Positions 62,275 to 64,000 of a DNA stretch of 64,000 bases are shown piece by piece. The stretch spans positions 3,366-67,365 of the forward strand of contig OENT01000308.1 of assembly GCA_900239685.1 (NCBI GenBank), given 5' to 3'. Position numbers and translations under genes: made by a program. How positions within the stretch are numbered: position 1 is the stretch's first letter; every line of letters starts with the position of its first letter. A model generated the notes under the pieces. The model searched no databases. It saw only the letters and a program-made list of their open reading frames with translations, and was not told the origin of the DNA. This stretch comes from Rotaria macrura. Its lineage: Eukaryota; Rotifera; Eurotatoria; Philodinida; Philodinidae.

Positions 62275-64000
62275 TATTAAAAAGAAATTATTTCAAAAAA
62301 AATGAAGAAAACACGTATTACTATACGTTTGTAGCATAATGTAATCATTTGATTGATGAAAATATTCTACCAATGAAAATTAACATTGTATATTATTGGT
62401 AGTCTAGCACATGACTGATTGCGAAATGTAATAAAATGACGACAAAGAATAAGCAACAAAAATGTATTGAAGAAAGGAAAGAATCATTTTGAAAGAACAT
62501 AGAGTGAAATCTGAGAATTCGTTAATTCATTTTGTTTTAGGGAACATTCTCAAACGAAACTCTTCAGCGAGAAATGTTTATTATTTGTTCAGAATTTGAA
62601 TATGTTCGTCATTTTTTAGACTACTGGAAATTTTTTATAAAGTGATGTAACATTGACGATCGTATGAAATGGAGCAATGGTTTCGATGCGAATCTGAAAT
62701 CATGAAAAATTTTCACAATGGTTTTTTTTTTGACACTCATGCAAAGTCGTTCACAATAGGTGCTACATAAGCAGCATCATGGAAGATATGAAAAGCACAG
62801 TTATCCATTATTCTATCGAATTCGATTTATGAAGTCTTAGATAAATTCTTTCATTGAAACCTTCTGGTAGGAAGTAGATGTTTTCAAGAGATAGATTCAC
62901 TTTAAAACCTCTTTGTAACTATGAGTTGGCTTAATGAATATGATTTCCATACTAGCAGAAATAAAACATGCAACAAACCATATAGAAACTTATTGAAAAG
63001 AATTCGAACGAAGAGTGTCATTTGACAGTGTTGTGATAAAAAAAACGATCCTTTTGATCGTTTACATGGCGCTACTAGTTCAAGAACTGCTCGGAGGCTA
63101 TACTTCATGAATAAAATAATTTACTTAGTACGTTTTAGCAATGCGTATAAAGTCCTTTAGTTTCTTTCTCGGTATGAAGGGTTTATGCTACTTTACATAA
63201 TTTTGCATTCACATGGATAACACTGATGTTTCTAATAAAAATGTGATCATCTCATATTCAGCTTTATTTTTTGTGTATGCATTTTTATTAGAGAAACCTA
63301 GTGGTAAACTTCAGATCCATAATTTTCGATTTATACATTCCCTAACGTGGCACAAAGTTGTTTATTAGACGCATCTTATGTGAATGAAGATTCTATATAA
63401 GATCATTGAAAACTGAAGAAAATGAAATTTTTATCATCCTGCAAAAAACAAAACACTGGACAAACATTTTAGAATAGTAATTTCAGCCAATTAGACAATA
63501 TACGCATGGTAAAGAAAGGATGCTTATATCTTTAGTGATGTCAGTAAGATGTTAATGTAACTTATTGAAAAATATAATAACGCTTGTTTTCGTCGAAAAC
63601 AAGTATTATTGCAAATTGAATTCTTCTACACGTTAGAAGTTCAATCCATGCATATTAGTAAAATGACTATGTCAATGCGAATCAAATAAATACTATTATA
63701 GTTTTAGTACCTAGGTACATCATCTAGCAATACACTTTACGCTTTATAATAAAATATGAAATCATTGGAATTCAACGGTCACAATTCGTTGAATGCTTTA
63801 GTTGAAATAGTTTTAAAAAGATTCTTCTGCGTGAAACCTTCACTTACATTGAATTTAGCTTTTTTAAATTAACAATACACAACATGATAATTTGGAATTT
63901 CTATTGGTGCATTTATCGACGAATTTTCTCGATCATCATGCATAAATTAAAAACAGTTGCCTTTGATAATATTTGTAAGTATATTAAATATATTGAAGTT
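62275..64000. other. Gene-free right flank
   Basis: No supported exon on either strand up to the window edge. The frame at 62902-63108 (minus) has no family match. Confidence 0.6.

Overview
The window looks like nuclear DNA of a small invertebrate, most plausibly a bdelloid rotifer. It is AT-rich. Its genes are cut by many short introns of about 50-60 bp with GT-AG ends, and they encode animal proteins: ULK3, XYLB, FBP1, a metazoan HSF, ATPSCKMT, IMPACT, SOAT and DDRGK1. It also carries a hedgehog-type Hint protein. Several start codons sit at or just after a polypyrimidine-AG, as expected in a lineage with spliced-leader trans-splicing, which is known in bdelloids. The rotifer assignment is inference; animal is secure. 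Single N bases lie at 2980, 29944, 42208 and 62001.

Layout. 1-4650 has no gene. 4656-5806 (+) is a broken ankyrin-repeat gene. 7021-7803 is a large foldback element. 8144-9035 (+) is a four-exon secreted protein that is almost entirely a hedgehog-type Hint (Hog) domain with no Hedge domain. 10126-17838 (-) is a tight same-strand run of fructose-1,6-bisphosphatase, xylulokinase and ULK3 kinase, separated by 153 and 177 bp, which looks like a trans-spliced operon. 17839-22412 is gene-poor and contains a second foldback (18369-18907). 22413-28703 (-) is a 13-exon F-BAR-type gene. 30544-30789 (+) is a small unknown ORF. 31664-34129 (-) is heat shock factor. 34269-36631 (-) is the ATP synthase c-subunit lysine methyltransferase. 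36632-40181 holds MITE-like elements. 40182-40640 (-) is a small HEAT-like protein. 40641-44132 holds further inverted repeats. 44133-44695 (+) is a small ankyrin protein. 46705-48463 (-) is IMPACT. 50428-57837 (-) is sterol O-acyltransferase. 59090-62274 (-) is DDRGK1. The rest to 64000 shows no gene.

For the ten multi-exon genes with full models, hand-derived exons keep phase from start to stop and give products close to the family length where the family is known. No rRNA, tRNA, CRISPR or transposase gene was recognised. Functionally the set is housekeeping: sugar metabolism (FBP, XYLB), stress control (HSF, IMPACT, ULK3), ER and lipid biology (SOAT, DDRGK1) and mitochondria (ATPSCKMT). 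The least ordinary items are the Hog-only protein, the FBP-XYLB-ULK3 cluster and a family of small foldback or MITE-like elements.
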